A stretch of DNA of 64,000 nucleotides from Paenibacillus sedimenti (GTDB lineage: Bacteria > Bacillota > Bacilli > Paenibacillales > NBRC-103111), in NCBI RefSeq assembly GCF_014534655.1, contig NZ_JACVVD010000006.1, positions 62,001 through 126,000 of the forward strand, written 5' to 3'. Positions within the stretch are counted from its first letter, which is position 1. Each line of letters opens with the position of its first letter. Under the pieces are notes generated by a model, which saw only the letters and a program-made list of their open reading frames with translations, was not told the origin of the DNA and ran no database searches. The position numbers were made by a program, and so were the translations under genes. Shown piece after piece: positions 7,424 to 17,179 of this stretch.

Positions 7424-10281
7424 TCGAAACCAGCGCGCTGACGGTTCATGTCAGCTCCATACCGAATGGTTCTTTATTCCTCTGGGGCACCCGCGAGAAC
7501 GGCGGCATATGGGATGCTCTGGATTTGAAAAATATGTTGTTCGCCTGGCATCGGGCATCCTTTTACGGCACTTTTATGGAACCCAGCGAGTGGCAAAATC
7601 GTGAGGGCATCGAGCTGCTGCCATTGGAAGCGCTCGATTATTTTGGGGATCCGCAGCCGGTTCAACACCTTCAGCTTAGCTGGGATACGGAATGTACAGG
7701 ACTGATTCGGCTCGCCCCAGCGATCAAGGAAGCACTGGCGACAGGCCGGTTCATGCCCGATTATGAGAAATGGAAATCGGGCGAAATCGGCTGGAAGCTT
7801 CAACTCCCGGAGGAGCTGCAAGCATTGGAGACGCCGAGCGTCTCCCGCTGGATCCACGCGCTCATCCCCGAGTGGGTCGACGCGGACGGCGTCATGAAAG
7901 ACAATCTGCGCAAGCTCGAAGCCGCCTACCCGCTGATGCGGCGCGGCGAGCTTGGCGCAGATGTTTGGCTCGACGAAGAGGATTGGCTCGTCGCCATCGG
8001 CTGGAGCCAGGACCGGACGCCGATGCGCTCGTGCCTGCAGCTCGTCGAGCCGGATCCGGCGCAGGGCCACGGCTGGCAGCTGCGCATCGTGCTGCAGGAC
8101 CGGCTCTCGCCGGACGTGCTTCGCACGGTGACGCCGGACGGCGTGCCCGTGCCGGGCGAGCTGCCCCTGCCGGAGGCGTGGCAGCCGGAGCTGGGCCGCG
8201 TGCAGCGCGACGCGGCCAAATGGGTGCGCATCCTGCCTTGGCTGGATGCGGCTGAGGGGTCCCTCCGTCAGACGCTGACGGAGGAGGAGGCCTGGCGCTT
8301 CCTCGCAGAGGGAAGCGTGCGGCTTGTGGAGGCCGGGACGAGCGTGTTCCTCCCGGCCTGGTGGGACCGCATCCGCAAGCTGCGGCCGAAGCTGCGGGCG
8401 AAGATCAAGTCTTCCGTCGGATCCGGACGGGAGACGATGTTCGGGCTCAGCCAGTTGATGCAGTTCGACTGGAAGCTGGCTGTGGGCGATATTGAGCTGA
8501 CGGAAGAGGAATTCCGGCAGCTGCTGGAGGAGAAGCGCAAGCTCATCCAGATTCGCGGCAACTGGATTCAGCTCGACCCGCAGTTCATGGCGCAAGTCGA
8601 GCAGATTATGAAGCAGGTCGCGAAGAAGAAGGGACTCTCCTTCCGAGATGTATTGGAGCTGCATTTTGCCGGCGATGCCGCAGGGCTGCTCCCGGCGGAG
8701 GATGATCCCGATGCGCTGCGCTATCTCGATATGGAGGTGGAGCTGAACGAACAGCTGCGCCACATGATCGATCAGCTCACGCTGGCCGAGTCGATTCCGA
8801 TCGTTCAGCCGCCCGCGAGCTTCCATGGCTCGCTTCGCCATTATCAGGTGGACGGCATCTCTTGGCTGTTGTTCCTGCGCCGTTTTGGCTTGGGAGGCTG
8901 CCTGGCCGATGACATGGGTCTCGGTAAAACGATCCAATGGATCACTTATTTGCTCACGGTCAAAGAACAGGAGCAACCGGATACCCCTTCGCTGCTGATC
9001 TGCCCGACATCCGTGCTCGGCAACTGGCAGATGGAGCTTAAGCGCTTCGCGCCGTCGCTCAAGGTGCATTTGCATTATGGTCCGCAGCGGCTGAAAGGAC
9101 CTGCTTTTAAAGAAAACGTAGGCAGCGCCGATTTGGTGCTAACCTCTTATACGCTCTCTCATCTGGACGAAGCTGAGCTTTCCTCTGTCGCGTGGAACTC
9201 GATTTGTCTGGATGAAGCGCAAAATATCAAAAACGCTTATACCAAGCAAGCATCCGCCATCCGGCGCCTCGACGGCTACCATCGCATCGCCTTGACGGGA
9301 ACACCGATTGAGAACCGGTTGACCGAGCTTTGGTCGATTTTTGACTTCGCGAATCCGGGTTATCTGGGCACCATTCGCGAGTTTACGCACCGCTATGTCA
9401 ACGCCATCGAGAAAACGCAGGATAACGAGATCATCGGCAAGGTGCAAAAGCTGATCCGTCCCTTCCTGCTGCGCCGCGTGAAGAAGGATCCGGCGATTCA
9501 GCTCGATCTGCCGGAGAAGAACGAGTCGAAAACGTTCATTTCTTTGACGGCCGAGCAGGGTTCGCTGTACGAGAACTACATCCAGGACATGTTCGAGCGG
9601 CTGGATAAACTTTCAGCCATGGAGCGGCGCGGACTCATTCTCGCCGCGCTGACGAAGCTCAAGCAGGTGTGCAACCATCCTGCTCTGCTGCTCAAGGAAG
9701 GGTTGAACGCGCCTTGGAGCGGGCGGTCGAACAAACTGGAGCGGCTGCTCGAAATGGTGCAGGAGCTGCGCCAAGAGGGCGACAAATGCTTGATTTTCAC
9801 GCAATTTGTGGAGACGGGCAACCTGCTGAAGCACGTACTGCAGCAGGAGCTCGGCGAGCCCGTGCTGTTCCTGCACGGGAGCACGTCCAAAACGGCGCGC
9901 GATGAGATGATCGCGCACTTCCAGGACGTCAGCCAGCCGGTGGAGGAGCAGCGATCGGTGTTCATCCTCTCACTGAAGGCCGGCGGCATCGGCCTCAACC
10001 TGACGGCGGCGAATCATGTGTTCCACTACGATCGCTGGTGGAACCCCGCCGTCGAGAACCAAGCGACGGACCGCGCGTTCCGGATCGGGCAGACGCGGCA
10101 CGTGCAGGTGCATAAGTTCGTCACGCTCGGCACGCTGGAGGAGCGCATCGACGAGATGATCGAGCGTAAGCTCGGTCTTAGCCAGCAAATCGTCGGCACC
10201 GGGGAGAACTGGATCACCGAGCTCTCGACCGACGAACTGCGCGACCTGTTCTCGCTGCGCCGCGAGTGGGTCGAGGCGTAG
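7420..10281 (+). CDS. SNF2-family ATP-dependent helicase (YwqA-like)
   Basis: A Swi2/Snf2 ATPase of about 953 residues. The N-terminal 400 residues match the bacterial SNF2-associated region. The ATPase core has Walker A DDMGLGKT near residue 500, motif II DEAQ near 598, LTGTPIENRL, and C-terminal motifs GGIGLNL and QATDRAFRIGQ. Such proteins translocate on duplex DNA and displace or remodel bound proteins; bacterial members are linked to stress and DNA repair. ATG 7420 overlaps the stop of the SWIM gene (ATGA) with AAAGGA 11 bases upstream. ATG 7411, only two bases from that site, is possible. The stretch around 7900-8300 is notably GC-rich compared with the rest. Confidence 0.93.
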   Translation: MIETSALTVHVSSIPNGSLFLWGTRENGGIWDALDLKNMLFAWHRASFYGTFMEPSEWQNREGIELLPLEALDYFGDPQPVQHLQLSWDTECTGLIRLAPAIKEALATGRFMPDYEKWKSGEIGWKLQLPEELQALETPSVSRWIHALIPEWVDADGVMKDNLRKLEAAYPLMRRGELGADVWLDEEDWLVAIGWSQDRTPMRSCLQLVEPDPAQGHGWQLRIVLQDRLSPDVLRTVTPDGVPVPGELPLPEAWQPELGRVQRDAAKWVRILPWLDAAEGSLRQTLTEEEAWRFLAEGSVRLVEAGTSVFLPAWWDRIRKLRPKLRAKIKSSVGSGRETMFGLSQLMQFDWKLAVGDIELTEEEFRQLLEEKRKLIQIRGNWIQLDPQFMAQVEQIMKQVAKKKGLSFRDVLELHFAGDAAGLLPAEDDPDALRYLDMEVELNEQLRHMIDQLTLAESIPIVQPPASFHGSLRHYQVDGISWLLFLRRFGLGGCLADDMGLGKTIQWITYLLTVKEQEQPDTPSLLICPTSVLGNWQMELKRFAPSLKVHLHYGPQRLKGPAFKENVGSADLVLTSYTLSHLDEAELSSVAWNSICLDEAQNIKNAYTKQASAIRRLDGYHRIALTGTPIENRLTELWSIFDFANPGYLGTIREFTHRYVNAIEKTQDNEIIGKVQKLIRPFLLRRVKKDPAIQLDLPEKNESKTFISLTAEQGSLYENYIQDMFERLDKLSAMERRGLILAALTKLKQVCNHPALLLKEGLNAPWSGRSNKLERLLEMVQELRQEGDKCLIFTQFVETGNLLKHVLQQELGEPVLFLHGSTSKTARDEMIAHFQDVSQPVEEQRSVFILSLKAGGIGLNLTAANHVFHYDRWWNPAVENQATDRAFRIGQTRHVQVHKFVTLGTLEERIDEMIERKLGLSQQIVGTGENWITELSTDELRDLFSLRREWVEA

Positions 10282-10627
10282 CTTCACCACCTCAAGTATC
10301 ATCTCTTTCGCACAAAGCAACGAGTTCTGCTGCGATTTACCCACAATGCAAAACAACGTCCAGCGTTCGCAAGTGAAGACCACTTTGAGGCGCTAAAAGT
10401 ATGAGGTAAGCCGAACTGGGCAGTATTAAGAACAAAATTCCCTGAATAACGAACATTAGTTCGTACATTAGGGAATTTTGTTCTCTCTAGCCGTATTTTA
10501 ACTCGTTCGCAATGAAAATTGTGTCTAGATGTACGCTAATAGCGCCCTCTGTTCTTTGTTCGGACTAAGGGCGCTAATCGGCTTGGGTTCCTTGTTAAAC
10601 CTAAGCTTACCCCTGTATTACCGCTTA
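10282..10627. other. Intergenic region between convergent genes, two inverted repeats
   Basis: No gene of credible length is seen. A 15-base perfect inverted repeat occupies 10429-10443 and 10470-10484, with an inner CGAAC/GTTCG dyad. A second, TAGCGCCCT with AGGGCGCTA, lies at 10540-10548 and 10568-10576. The helicase gene and the EAL gene converge on this stretch, so the first palindrome, flanked by TTTTGTT, can serve as a bidirectional terminator. Confidence 0.6.
10429..10484. terminator. Palindrome, probable bidirectional terminator
   Basis: The arms AGAACAAAATTCCCT and AGGGAATTTTGTTCT are perfect complements over 15 bases, separated by 26 bases that carry their own ACGAAC/GTTCG dyad. 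It lies between convergent genes. A similar architecture recurs at 19213-19253. Confidence 0.5.
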
Positions 10628-11815
10628 TTACAACGTCAAATCCAAAAACAAATAACAGCCTTCCCCTATCGCACAGGAGTAGGTCTGAATTTGTAATGAT
10701 GTATCCAGGTCGGTATAGACTTGCGACAGGATCCCTTGCTTTTGCAGGTTCATCATCAAGATGTTGGAAATGAAATGGGGTCTCCAGATCCAGTTAGCTC
10801 CGCGGAATTGTTCGTCTTTGCGCCACATGTTCTCGCATCGCGAGTAGTTGGAGGAAATTTGGCTGCCGTCTTCCCGGCATATGTACATGCGCATGCAGCT
10901 GTCGGATACGGTCTGAATGGCGCGTTCGATGACTGCATCTGCATCCTCGGGACTATGAATGGTGACAGACGCGTCCATCAGAGGATTCAAACTATGGCTG
11001 AAGTTGAATATCTGGCTGTAGCGCTGGAATTCTTTTTGACTGAAAAGGTTCATTTCCGCTTGAAGCATGGCCTTAAACCCACCTCGTTCCTGCAGTTCCG
11101 CCTCTGCTTTGGAGAACAGATAACCCTGGACATACCTTGCCCCGACTTGGAGCGCGCTTTGCAGTTCCTGTTTCGTTTCTACCCCCTCGATAAGCAGCGA
11201 TGCGCCCATTTGAGCGGCAAGGATGGAGAAAGACTGCAGGAGCGCTTTGTAGCCTGCATGTGTGCCGCTTTTTTTCAGGATATTCAGGTCGATCTTCAGA
11301 ATTTTAGGCTGCAGACTTGCAATCCGGTCAAAATTACTGAAGCCGCTGCCTACGTCATCAATGGCAATCGTACAGCCGAATTGGCGGTATAACTCGACGA
11401 TCTGCATAAGCTCTTGCAGCTTGCCGGTGAACTCCTCTTCCGTGATCTCGATCACGATGCGCGCCGGATCTATGTTATATTTCCTCAAAAGTTCAATGGT
11501 CGGAAGCAATCCGCTGCGCTTGTAGGTCCGGTAAATCCAGGACGGTTTTAAGTTGATGAACAGCCAGCAATCATCGCCCGATGCAGCGATCCGCCCAATC
11601 GCAAACTCCCGCAAATGCCGGTCAATGAGGAGATGCGCGTCCTCGGAAATATCAGGATCTTTGAAAAAGGGGCCCAAGCTTTCGATCCGGCCCTGTCGGA
11701 TTCTTCTTCCCAGCGTTTCATAACCTGCGATCTCTTGATTTTGCAACGACAAGATCGGCTGGAAATACGGCCTCACCTCATGTTTCAACGGAATCCTGCT
11801 GTCTTTAACCTGCAC
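10628..11815 (-). CDS. EAL-domain cyclic di-GMP protein, YkuI-like
   Basis: A 395-residue soluble protein. Residues about 12-245 form an EAL domain, with ETL in place of EAL at 33-35. Substrate and metal ligands appear kept: E33, N88, E123 (EITE), D153-D154 (DDVGSG), K174, E210 (IEGVET) and Q230 (QGYLF). The C-terminal 150 residues match the PAS-like domain of B. subtilis YkuI (about 400 residues). YkuI binds c-di-GMP but showed no hydrolysis in vitro, so this could be a hydrolase or a receptor. The gene diverges from a hybrid histidine kinase gene 200 bases away. CTCC-rich sequence directly before the start gives the complementary GGAGG site. Confidence 0.88.
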   Translation of the reverse strand: MQVKDSRIPLKHEVRPYFQPILSLQNQEIAGYETLGRRIRQGRIESLGPFFKDPDISEDAHLLIDRHLREFAIGRIAASGDDCWLFINLKPSWIYRTYKRSGLLPTIELLRKYNIDPARIVIEITEEEFTGKLQELMQIVELYRQFGCTIAIDDVGSGFSNFDRIASLQPKILKIDLNILKKSGTHAGYKALLQSFSILAAQMGASLLIEGVETKQELQSALQVGARYVQGYLFSKAEAELQERGGFKAMLQAEMNLFSQKEFQRYSQIFNFSHSLNPLMDASVTIHSPEDADAVIERAIQTVSDSCMRMYICREDGSQISSNYSRCENMWRKDEQFRGANWIWRPHFISNILMMNLQKQGILSQVYTDLDTSLQIQTYSCAIGEGCYLFLDLTL

Positions 11816-12019
11816 GGTACGTCCCTCCTTCCGGCAAAATTCGCCGAAACTTCACGTTCACTATAGCACTTTGAATGTATTGTAAACGACAAGTACGCTT
11901 CTTGCAATCGATTCATGTCATAATAATTAACATTGGCGAAAATTGAAGGATAATAGCCAAACTTGTCGAATTTTAAAGTGTTCGTATTGCATCCTTTTAG
12001 AATCCAGGTGAATCTATCC

Positions 12020-14902
12020 ATGAAGAACTTTACGAGATCACGCATCTCTATGCTATACGTTGTTCTGACCGTGGCGTTGTTAGCCTTTGTGAGCATTTCG
12101 AGCTACATCGCTTCGCGCAATATGGAAATTCAGAGCGGCGCCATTGTGAACGATTCCATTCCGATCTCTGAAGCGGCCAACAATCTGCTTACCGATCTGA
12201 TTAATCAGGAGACTGGAATTCGAGGTTATTTGCTGACCGATAACGAGCAATATTTGGAGTCTTATACGACAGGTAAACAGCAGCTTGAAGCCGATTTAGA
12301 GAAGATACAGCAGTACGAGGAAAAATACCCTACTTTACAACTCATTATTGATACGCAAGCGATCCCTGCGATTGCCAATGTGCAGAAGCACTATGAGTCT
12401 CAACTGGAGCTCATACAATCCGGTAAGTCTGATGAGGCAAAAGCGCGGATAACCAACGGCAAAACGATGATGGATCGTTACCGCGTCGTACATTCCAGCA
12501 TTCAAAAGAGCATCGAGCAAATTACAACAAACGCATACAATGCATCCAACAAAGCGGGGGAATCGTCCCGTGCAATTGCGATGGTCGGCGGTATTATCGC
12601 TCTAATAGCAGGTGGCATGTCTGTTATTATCTTTATCCGCTCCAACCGCGTCGAAGAAGAACTGCGTAAAAGCGAGGAAACCTACCGTTACATGGCAGAA
12701 AGCCTTGAAACGCAAAACGAGGAAATTATTGCACAGCAGGAAGAACAGCAGGTTACACTGGCCAAGCTATCCGAGCGCGAGCAGGAGCTTGAACTAATCA
12801 CTACTTACCAGGAAAAGCTGACCGGCTATGTAGAGCTGCAAGATTTCTTGAAGCACTCGCTGCCGGCTCTGCTTGACTCCTTGAACCAGGATGCTGCGCT
12901 TATCGTGATGGAGCGCCTTGATCATGGCGTTGCCACCTACGAGGTTATTCACTCGAGCGGCTTTCCGGAAGAACATATTACCCGTCTGCAAAGCGGACTG
13001 TTTGGACCTGCTAAGCGCGTTTTTGAAGAAGGGGTACCCCTCCTGCATACTCGCGATGTATCTGGCCATGAACGCGGTGTGCATGGCGGCGTGATACGCG
13101 CGATCGATCAATATTTCCCGCTGCTCGATGATGAACAGAAGGTCATCGGCTTCCTGCTACTCACAAGCTACCAAAGCGCTTTGCATCAAGAAGAAAACCA
13201 ACGACTCACCCGCGGACTTGTGCGTCAGTTCGACCTCGCGTTCTACGCCCAGGTGATGAATGATGAGCGCCGCAAGCAAGCCGCAAGCTTAGCTGAGCTG
13301 AATGATCAGTTGATGATGGAGAAGCGGCTGATTGAAGATCAGCGTGATCTTATCCAAAGCATTCTGGAGTCCGCTCACGAAGGGATGATGATGTGCGATT
13401 CCAAGGGAAATTTGCTATTTGCAAATCAGCGGATGAGCCGTTACTTTGGACTGCAGGAGCGGATTGGCCACAACCTGGTAAAAAGCTGCCACGAAATCGC
13501 TGCGGCGTTTCCTAGCTTTAATGCGGTTGCCTCTTCCATTGAAGCGCTGCTCGAAAGCTCTCTGACGAAACTTACCCAGCGCTTTAGTTTCGAACTCGAT
13601 GAACAGCAGCAGCATGCCGAACTGTATGCCACCGTTGTCGGCGAGGATACCGAACAAAAAGGCTATTTATTCGTATTCCGTGATCGCACGGAAGAAGAAC
13701 GTATCGATGAGATGAAGAATGAGTTCATCAGCATCGTTTCTCATGAATTACGGACCCCTCTGGCGAGTGTCCTTGGATTTATTGAGATTTTGCTTCATCG
13801 GGAGCTGCCTCAAGAGAAACAGAAGAAATATATGGATACGATCTATAGAGAAGCACAGCGCTTATCCAATTTGATTAACGATTTTCTTGATTTGCAACGA
13901 ATGGAGTCCGGCCGTCAAGTCTATCATTTCTCACCGGTTAACCTGCTGACGACTGTTCAAGAGATTGTGGATCAATGGCAGGATAAACAGCAGCATCGCA
14001 TCATTGTCCAGCATCCGGATACAGAGTTGTGGGTACGCGCCGACGTGGATCGCATTCGGCAAGTGTTCCACAACCTGCTCAGCAACGCTATCAAGTATTC
14101 ACCTGGCGCGGATCGGGTCGATATTCGTCTATCCGCAATTAACGGCCATGCGGCAATTTCCATTCAAGACTACGGTCTCGGGATTCCGGAAGAGGCTTAT
14201 GACCAAATGTTCTCCAAGTTTTTTCGGGTTGACAATTCTGACCGCCGGCAAATCGGCGGCACCGGCTTAGGACTGGCTATCGTCAAAGAAATTATTGAAG
14301 GCCACCATGGCCATATATCTTTTACTTCCGAGATGGGAAAAGGAACGACATTTACCATTGAGCTGGAGCAGTATGAGCTCTCTTCCATGGACGGTCAAAT
14401 CGTTATCTTCGAGGATGACGACAACTTGGCCAAGCTGATTCAAGTCGCTCTTGGCAAGCTGAATCTGCCTTCCTTGCAGCTGCGTTCTGCCGAAGAAGGC
14501 ATTCTCGCTTTGAACCGGAGTCAAGGCGAAGGTCCCTTGTTGTTCATCGTTGACATCCTCTTGGAAGGCGCGATGACAGGCTGGGATTTCCTCGCCGAGT
14601 TGTACCGTCACCCCGTGCACTACCAGACACCGGTTATCGTATCTACGGCGCTTGATCCGCCGCATGATTATCATGAGAAAGAGATCCAAAAATATTTGAA
14701 AAAGCCGTTCACCATGGAGCGCCTTGTCCAGGTAGCGAAGCGTCTGCTGGATAACAAGCTGAACCATTCATACGTCTTCCCGGCACAAGATACCAAGTCG
14801 CTCTCTACAACCTTGCAGCGCAACGGGATCGAAGTTTCTGAAATGAAAGAGAATATGGATATGATCGAGGTCGAAATTAAAAAACCGAACACGGAATCGT
14901 AA
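12020..14902 (+). CDS. Hybrid sensor histidine kinase, CHASE3-GAF-PAS-HisKA-HATPase-REC
   Basis: A 960-residue membrane sensor. A first membrane helix (about 12-32) and a second (189-206) enclose an extracellular CHASE3 domain with the typical INQETGIRGYLLT. A coiled coil (about 208-260), a GAF-like region (265-410) and a PAS domain (445-555) follow. The HisKA site is SHELRTP with H575. The ATPase has N-box NLLSNAIKYSP and GTGLGLAI. A C-terminal receiver (795-905) has acidic residues EDDD and the phospho-acceptor D845. No output domain follows the receiver, so a phosphorelay partner is expected. The ATG at 12020 has AGGTGA 8 bases upstream; a TTG at 11963 is weaker. A terminator follows directly. 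Confidence 0.92.
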   Translation: MKNFTRSRISMLYVVLTVALLAFVSISSYIASRNMEIQSGAIVNDSIPISEAANNLLTDLINQETGIRGYLLTDNEQYLESYTTGKQQLEADLEKIQQYEEKYPTLQLIIDTQAIPAIANVQKHYESQLELIQSGKSDEAKARITNGKTMMDRYRVVHSSIQKSIEQITTNAYNASNKAGESSRAIAMVGGIIALIAGGMSVIIFIRSNRVEEELRKSEETYRYMAESLETQNEEIIAQQEEQQVTLAKLSEREQELELITTYQEKLTGYVELQDFLKHSLPALLDSLNQDAALIVMERLDHGVATYEVIHSSGFPEEHITRLQSGLFGPAKRVFEEGVPLLHTRDVSGHERGVHGGVIRAIDQYFPLLDDEQKVIGFLLLTSYQSALHQEENQRLTRGLVRQFDLAFYAQVMNDERRKQAASLAELNDQLMMEKRLIEDQRDLIQSILESAHEGMMMCDSKGNLLFANQRMSRYFGLQERIGHNLVKSCHEIAAAFPSFNAVASSIEALLESSLTKLTQRFSFELDEQQQHAELYATVVGEDTEQKGYLFVFRDRTEEERIDEMKNEFISIVSHELRTPLASVLGFIEILLHRELPQEKQKKYMDTIYREAQRLSNLINDFLDLQRMESGRQVYHFSPVNLLTTVQEIVDQWQDKQQHRIIVQHPDTELWVRADVDRIRQVFHNLLSNAIKYSPGADRVDIRLSAINGHAAISIQDYGLGIPEEAYDQMFSKFFRVDNSDRRQIGGTGLGLAIVKEIIEGHHGHISFTSEMGKGTTFTIELEQYELSSMDGQIVIFEDDDNLAKLIQVALGKLNLPSLQLRSAEEGILALNRSQGEGPLLFIVDILLEGAMTGWDFLAELYRHPVHYQTPVIVSTALDPPHDYHEKEIQKYLKKPFTMERLVQVAKRLLDNKLNHSYVFPAQDTKSLSTTLQRNGIEVSEMKENMDMIEVEIKKPNTES

Positions 14903-14904
14903 TT

Positions 14905-14946
14905 AAACCGGTTCCCTTTGCTTCTCGGCAAAGGGAACCGGTTTTT
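14905..14946 (+). terminator. Rho-independent terminator of the hybrid kinase gene
   Basis: A perfect 17-base stem (AAACCGGTTCCCTTTGC and complement) with a 6-base loop, followed by a T run, begins three bases after the stop codon. Confidence 0.92.
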
Positions 14947-15025
14947 GAGATGAGAAATTAGTTGAAACAGAAGTGACTTAAGTTCATAATGGTTTAAATT
15001 GCCTTTTCCGGGAGGGGAATAAACA

Positions 15026-15655
15026 TTGGTCAGCTTTAGTACTTTAATCGCCTTTGCACTGGTTTCACTGGGGTTGGTTTGTTCTCCTGGTCCCAACATG
15101 ATTTATCTCATTTCCCGTTCCATTACGCAAGGCCGCATGGCGGGGATTATTTCTCTATTAGGCGTTGTGCTTGGTTTCGTCATTTACATGGTTGCCACCA
15201 TGCTCGGGCTTACCGCTCTTTTCATTGCGGTTCCTTTTATCTACGAAGTTGTAAAATGGGCGGGAGCTGCCTATTTGCTCTGGCTCGCCTGGAATGCAAT
15301 AAAACCCGGTGCCTCCCCGATACTGGAGCCTCGCTCTCTGGCTATCGAATCTCCAAAGAAGCTGTTCTTCATGGGGCTCATGACGAATCTGTTAAACCCC
15401 AAAATTGCTATCTTGTATGTATCTCTGCTGCCTCAGTTTCAAGATCCATCGCGAGGTTCTCTGCTCCTGCAAGGCATGACGTTAGGTCTAACGCAAATAG
15501 CTGTTAGCTTTACCGTTAACCTCCTCATCGTGCTCGCAGCGAGCAGAGTTGCCTCTTGGTTCGGCAAACGGCCTGCTTGGCTGAAGGTGCAGCGCTATCT
15601 TATGGCCAGTGTTCTGACTGGCCTTGCCGCACGTATGGCTTTTGATCGCCGGTAA
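15026..15655 (+). CDS. LysE/RhtB family amino acid exporter
   Basis: A 209-residue membrane protein with about six hydrophobic helices and the N-terminal family signature SPGPNMIYLISRSITQGR. Members export amino acids or related metabolites (lysine, threonine, homoserine lactone); the substrate here is unknown. The start is TTG at 15026 with GGAGGGG 8 bases upstream and no better ATG nearby. It is monocistronic: one terminator lies before it at 14905 and another follows at 15664. Confidence 0.88.
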   Translation: MVSFSTLIAFALVSLGLVCSPGPNMIYLISRSITQGRMAGIISLLGVVLGFVIYMVATMLGLTALFIAVPFIYEVVKWAGAAYLLWLAWNAIKPGASPILEPRSLAIESPKKLFFMGLMTNLLNPKIAILYVSLLPQFQDPSRGSLLLQGMTLGLTQIAVSFTVNLLIVLAASRVASWFGKRPAWLKVQRYLMASVLTGLAARMAFDRR

Positions 15656-15663
15656 CATTCAAT

Positions 15664-15692
15664 CTCCTTCCGGTTTTGCGGAGGGAGTTTTT
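15664..15692 (+). terminator. Terminator after the LysE-type gene
   Basis: The stem CTCCTTCCG/CGGAGGGAG (one G-T pair) with a 6-base loop is followed by TTTTTATTTTT. Confidence 0.88.
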
Positions 15693-15793
15693 ATTTTTCT
15701 TGTAAATCTAAAGGGATTTCCCCGCACCACAGCTAATATATTAGTATATAAGGATGCATCGTAACGTTTTTATACACAGACAAGAGGAAAGGT

Positions 15794-17113
15794 GTGAACC
15801 CGTTGGCACAACTTGAATCCGCTTCCAACACGATGCAAGCGCGTAAAGTGTGGACGTTGTTTTTTTCTCTGCCTATTTTCGCTTGGGCGATGTACGATTT
15901 TGCGAATACGATTTTTACGTCCAACATTGTAACTATTTTTTATCCGTTCTATTTGAGTGAGACGCTCGGCAAAAGCGAAGAGATGAATCAGATTGCGAGC
16001 ACTTTCATCACTTACTCCAATGCGATCTCCAGCTTTTTTATCGTACTGTTGTCCCCCTTATTCGGGGTTTGGATTGACCGTACCGGAAAGAAAAAAGCTT
16101 ACCTCATCCCCTTCACGCTTGTCTGCATCACGGCTACGCTGCTCATGGGCGCTTCAGCCTTCTGGCAGACGGATCAGCAGTGGATGGGGTTGAATGTATC
16201 GCTCATCGGCGTCATATTCTTTTTCATGATCGCCAAATTCTTTTACAATTCAAGCTTAATCTTCTATGATTCGATGATTTCCGATCTGGGGAATCAGCGC
16301 GAGCTGCCTATTATTTCAGGTGTCGGCGTTGCTGTCGGCTACATTGGCACGTTGGTCGGACTTGCGGTCTTTCCATTGATCGACGGCAAGCATTATGAGA
16401 ATACGTTCATTCCGAGCGCGCTGCTTTTTCTGATTTTCTCCTTACCCATGATGCTGCTCTATAAAGAGAAACCTGCCAAAACTGCTGCCGCCAAGAAATC
16501 GCTGATCAGCGGATACCGCGAGATCTGGGGGACGTTCAAGGATGCCCGCAAGTACCGGGCCGTGTTCCAGTTCATGATCGCTTATTTCTTCTTCAACGAT
16601 GCGATTGCCACGGCGATCGCCGTCATGGCGGTGTACGCCAATACGGTGATGGGCTTCACGACCGGGCAGTTCATTCTGCTGTATCTCGTCTCGACGGTAT
16701 CCAGCATTATCGGTTCTTTCCTTTTTGGCTATGTCACGAGAGCACTCGGCTCGAAAAAAGCGGTTACTGCCGTGGCGTTCGTCCTGATCATCGCCATTGC
16801 GATCGCTTCGCTTGCCACAAGCAAAAGTCTATTTTGGGTCGCCGGCAGTTTGTACGGGGTCTCGATGGGGGCCATGTGGGTTACGTCCCGCACGCTCATT
16901 GTGGAGTTGACGCCGGAGGAGAAGCGTGGCCAATTTTTCGGCTTGTTTGCTTTCTCGGGCAAAGTATCTTCCATCGTTGGGCCGGCTCTGTACGGATCCA
17001 TTACGTGGGCGCTCGCAGCATCAGGAAACTTGGCCAGCCGTGTAGCGCTCGCCTCCCTCCTCGTGCTCGTCATCATCGGGCTCATTGTCCATATCCGCGT
17101 TTCGCAGAAATGA
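15794..17113 (+). CDS. MFS transporter, UMF1/Atg22-like family
   Basis: A 439-residue protein with about 12 membrane helices. The opening WAMYDFANTIFTSNIVTIFY is the hallmark of the Atg22-like UMF1 group of the major facilitator superfamily. Yeast Atg22 exports amino acids from the vacuole; substrates of the bacterial members are mostly unknown. GTG at 15794 has AGAGG 5 bases upstream; TTG at 15803 with AAAGGTG 8 bases upstream is equally plausible and would remove three residues. No terminator follows it; instead a promoter for the next unit starts within 7 bases of the stop. Confidence 0.87.
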   Translation: MNPLAQLESASNTMQARKVWTLFFSLPIFAWAMYDFANTIFTSNIVTIFYPFYLSETLGKSEEMNQIASTFITYSNAISSFFIVLLSPLFGVWIDRTGKKKAYLIPFTLVCITATLLMGASAFWQTDQQWMGLNVSLIGVIFFFMIAKFFYNSSLIFYDSMISDLGNQRELPIISGVGVAVGYIGTLVGLAVFPLIDGKHYENTFIPSALLFLIFSLPMMLLYKEKPAKTAAAKKSLISGYREIWGTFKDARKYRAVFQFMIAYFFFNDAIATAIAVMAVYANTVMGFTTGQFILLYLVSTVSSIIGSFLFGYVTRALGSKKAVTAVAFVLIIAIAIASLATSKSLFWVAGSLYGVSMGAMWVTSRTLIVELTPEEKRGQFFGLFAFSGKVSSIVGPALYGSITWALAASGNLASRVALASLLVLVIIGLIVHIRVSQK

Positions 17114-17119
17114 CAAATA

Positions 17120-17148
17120 TTGCAATTTCCCTCCCGATTCGGTAAAAT
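17120..17148 (+). promoter_or_regulatory. Promoter of the UMP kinase leader transcript
   Basis: TTGCAA at 17120-17125 and TAAAAT at 17143-17148 are separated by exactly 17 bases. The expected transcript starts near 17155 and begins with a small AACTAA/TTAGTT dyad. Confidence 0.7.
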
Positions 17149-17179
17149 ACAACTAATCTTAGTTGGAAGGTGTGAGAGT

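Noticed and set aside
7474..9075. Long minus-strand open frame of 533 residues opposite the SNF2 helicase gene
   Set aside because: It lies fully antisense to a clear helicase gene, is rich in Arg, Leu and His, and lacks a ribosome site. It is an artefact of GC-rich codon use on the other strand.
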